Assembly: GCA_903813345.2 (NCBI GenBank)
Contig: CAIIXF020000012.1
Location: 2,955,318-3,019,317 of the forward strand
DNA length: 64,000 bases
Reading direction: 5' to 3'
Source: Owenia fusiformis
Lineage: Eukaryota > Annelida > Polychaeta > Sabellida > Oweniidae
Below the pieces are notes generated by a model. It searched no databases, was not told where the DNA came from, and saw only the letters and a program-made list of their open reading frames with translations. Positions within the stretch are counted from its first letter, which is position 1. Every line of letters begins with the position of its first letter. Shown here in pieces: positions 61,627-64,000 of the stretch. The translations under genes were made by a program, and so were the position numbers.

Positions 61627-64000
61627 TACAGATGCATCTTAAAGTTTGATGATATTGTTAGTCATATGACCTGCCTTGTCTACCTTTGAATTGCCCATGG
61701 ACTTTGCGACCGAATTCTGTCTGTCCCACATCATTTTAGACTGAATTTTTGATGATATGAGTATTTTCTATCAATCTTTTCCTCAATATGTATTGAAATG
61801 ACCTTAGTATGAATGAAATGTCACTTGGTGTTTTAGTTCTGGATTGTGATATTGGCTCACGTTAGATCATGGTTATATTTTCTTATGACAGGTTAACAAT
61901 TAGTTACTTTTCATGCGAGTTTTTGGTCCTCTCCCTTGGCGTTTTTGCTAAGATATGATGGCAACTTTGAACATGCTCTGATGTACATTCATGCAAGATC
62001 ACTAATGGCATCACAGTTTGATATCACATTGTAATAGATACAAAGGGTTAAGAAGACAAAGAAGTAAAATCATACATGTTTCAAAGGTAACATGCATTTA
62101 AACATGATAAATCGGGTCATTCTCGCAAGGTTTTGAGTTGATTTATGCCATAATCACTCGATTTCTGGTCCCTAAATAGCAACCAATTTTTAATAAATTT
62201 TTCTGTTATAAAGAAAACATTTTTTCTGGATAAATCAGTTCAATCATATGATCACCCCTAGTAGTTCCATTTGTTGACTTGCCGCTCTAGACTCTCCTAT
62301 AGACAAGGTCACACTTTACCTTCGTGGTCATATGTCGATCGTCATAAGTCAGGATAAATTCATAATCAACAGTATAATTCGATTTTCAGCCGGATCACCC
62401 CCTGGATATAAAATATTACCTAACATAATAGTCTCTTGAGTACTTCAATGACAACTTTATTTTCACATAAACATATCAATATTATCGTAATACAAAACGT
62501 CTTTGTTTTAATAACGGATATATGTCTATCAAATAGAGAGATGCCAGCGTATTATTACATTGTCAGAATACGATATAAAACAATAATATTAGAAAATGAT
62601 TTATACAAAAGATATATCTTGAAATAACAAAATAGAGAAAAACAACGTCAAAATATTCGGATAACAAAAGCAGTAGGCTGACTCATTGTTGTATGTTTGC
62701 AATCTTCCATCCACAATTGCCAAGAATTATGAAGGATTGGTCAATTCAACAACGATTGTACGACTTAAATACTATGCTTTTTTTACTTTGAAGTATTTAA
62801 TCATAGATTTGTGACCACGCAGTTTTGTTGATCAAACAGTTTTGCAATTACAACAATTCTTTTAAATGTTGATACATGTTATAGAACATAAATCTTAAAC
62901 GAACAGTTGAATATATAATGTTGATATTTAAACTTCAAAGCTTAAAAGTGAGATGTAAATAAAGTACATACTTTATAGAGGGGGTTGACCATGTATTGAC
63001 CATGTATTGAACCGGAACGAGGCCATATAGGTCGTAACAAAAATCAATGGTAAGTGACTGGTTCTCACAGTGTTCTGAAACTTGGCTGGAAATCGAGAGG
63101 CTCGCAGTTAATTTCGGTAGACTTTTGAATGATAACGTTGATTGTTGAATAATTATGAATTTTGCGAGATTCTGCACAAAAAATGTCAACTCCCTTGAAA
63201 CATTTGTAAATACTTGTTATTTCAGGAAAACCAAGTCTATTTGATTAAAAAAATGATATAGTTGTCATCGATAAAATCATAATAACTTATTTACAAAATT
63301 GTGTTACAAAAAGGGTGGCATATTTATGAAAGATCCCAGTGTCTCTGCAAAGGAATAGACGATACATCTTGTGACGCTCATAATGCTACATCTGGTTAAG
63401 CTTATCAATTAAAACTTCTGGTGGAGTTGCTCCAAGGAGCTGTTTAGTTTAATCATAATATTCCCAAGAACAAATCAGAGTTTATGCAGACAAAAAGGGT
63501 GCCACAAAAAGTCATGCAATATTATTTGGATTGGTGGCATTTTTGTGTCAAGCGGCACTTGTTAAGATGTTTCTACTTTTACTATGTTGACTTGAGAATT
63601 AGGCAGAGCCATGGCGGCAGGCTACACCTGTAGTGGTCATTATCCGGTGGTGCAAAATAGTGAAATCTTGCCCAAAGGACCGATTCACTATTTTGCTCTT
63701 TGAGATGATGTTATTGGTGTATTCTTAGTCAAACCTCGTCCTCTACACATAGTCATGGAATTAAAAGCGGCTCGTCGAGAGTCTCGAAATATTATGAGGT
63801 ATGATTCAAGAAATACTTTTAATGGTGCAAATATGAATAGAACCTTTGTCGAGGTTTTATTATAGGTATTACAATTCACGATATTTCGAAAATAAGAGGT
63901 GTAACCTCGCGCGAGGTTTTCAACCATGAGGTATCACAATGAGGTATATCTTTAAGTCATGAATTTAAGTCAAGAATATGTCTACCAGTAACACCATAAC
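61627..64000. other. Downstream intergenic DNA, no gene seen
   Basis: AT-rich. A short hairpin (GCAAAATAGTGAAATC with its inverse at 63652-63697) and a palindromic AACCTCGCGCGAGGTT at 63904-63919 are present. No exon or complete transposon was recognised. Confidence 0.45.

Overview
The window is AT-rich, intron-rich eukaryotic DNA, most likely from a marine invertebrate animal. It has short exons with GT/AG introns, a complete Munc13-4-type gene, and many foldback/MITE repeats. The sequence alone does not identify the species. Gene models were assembled by hand from splice sites, reading phase and protein pattern, and no transcript evidence was available.

Left half (about 717-31873): this looks like one giant DNA transposon of about 31.1 kb. 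Matching 152-bp terminal inverted repeats lie at 723-874 and 31716-31867, flanked by TATA on both sides. Just inside each end is an array of a 16-bp palindrome, consensus RGTGTCYATRGACACY, with 8 copies on the left and 10 on the right. The asymmetric copies have opposite orientation at the two ends. Two intact multi-exon genes lie head to head inside, 95 bp apart across a putative bidirectional promoter with an NRF-1-like motif. The minus-strand gene (14 exons, 761 aa) has a ParB/sulfiredoxin-like domain, a coiled coil, a basic nuclear-localisation-like stretch and a helical tail. The plus-strand gene (9 exons, about 1149 aa) has an internal ubiquitin-like domain ending in LKGG, Cys-rich and Ser/acidic segments, and a DUF7869-like region with D...D...ED(x)D motifs typical of an RNase H-fold transposase. 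My main hypothesis is a large transposon whose ParB-like protein reads parS-like palindromes at the ends while the Ubl-fused protein does strand transfer. The first coding exon of the plus gene is split by a 4.1-kb insertion with a 6-bp target duplication.

Smaller repeats sit in the introns of these genes. They include a CAGGGGCGTAGCCAG-ended MITE family, a related CAGGCCCGTAGCCAG element with a 5-bp target duplication, mariner-like CACTCCCCTCCATAAG elements flanked by TA, a GGGAACATGGGG-ended element and several perfect foldbacks.

Right half (31874-64000): host DNA. One plus-strand gene spans 36710-60941 and encodes a Munc13-4/BAIAP3-family vesicle-priming protein (C2A, MUN/MHD1/MHD2, C2B). 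Twenty-two constant exons (1106 aa) are preceded by three candidate alternative first coding exons at 36710, 41964 and 49694, all ending in phase 0. The predicted isoforms are about 1383, 1371 and 1174 aa. No RNA genes, CRISPR arrays or bacterial features were seen.
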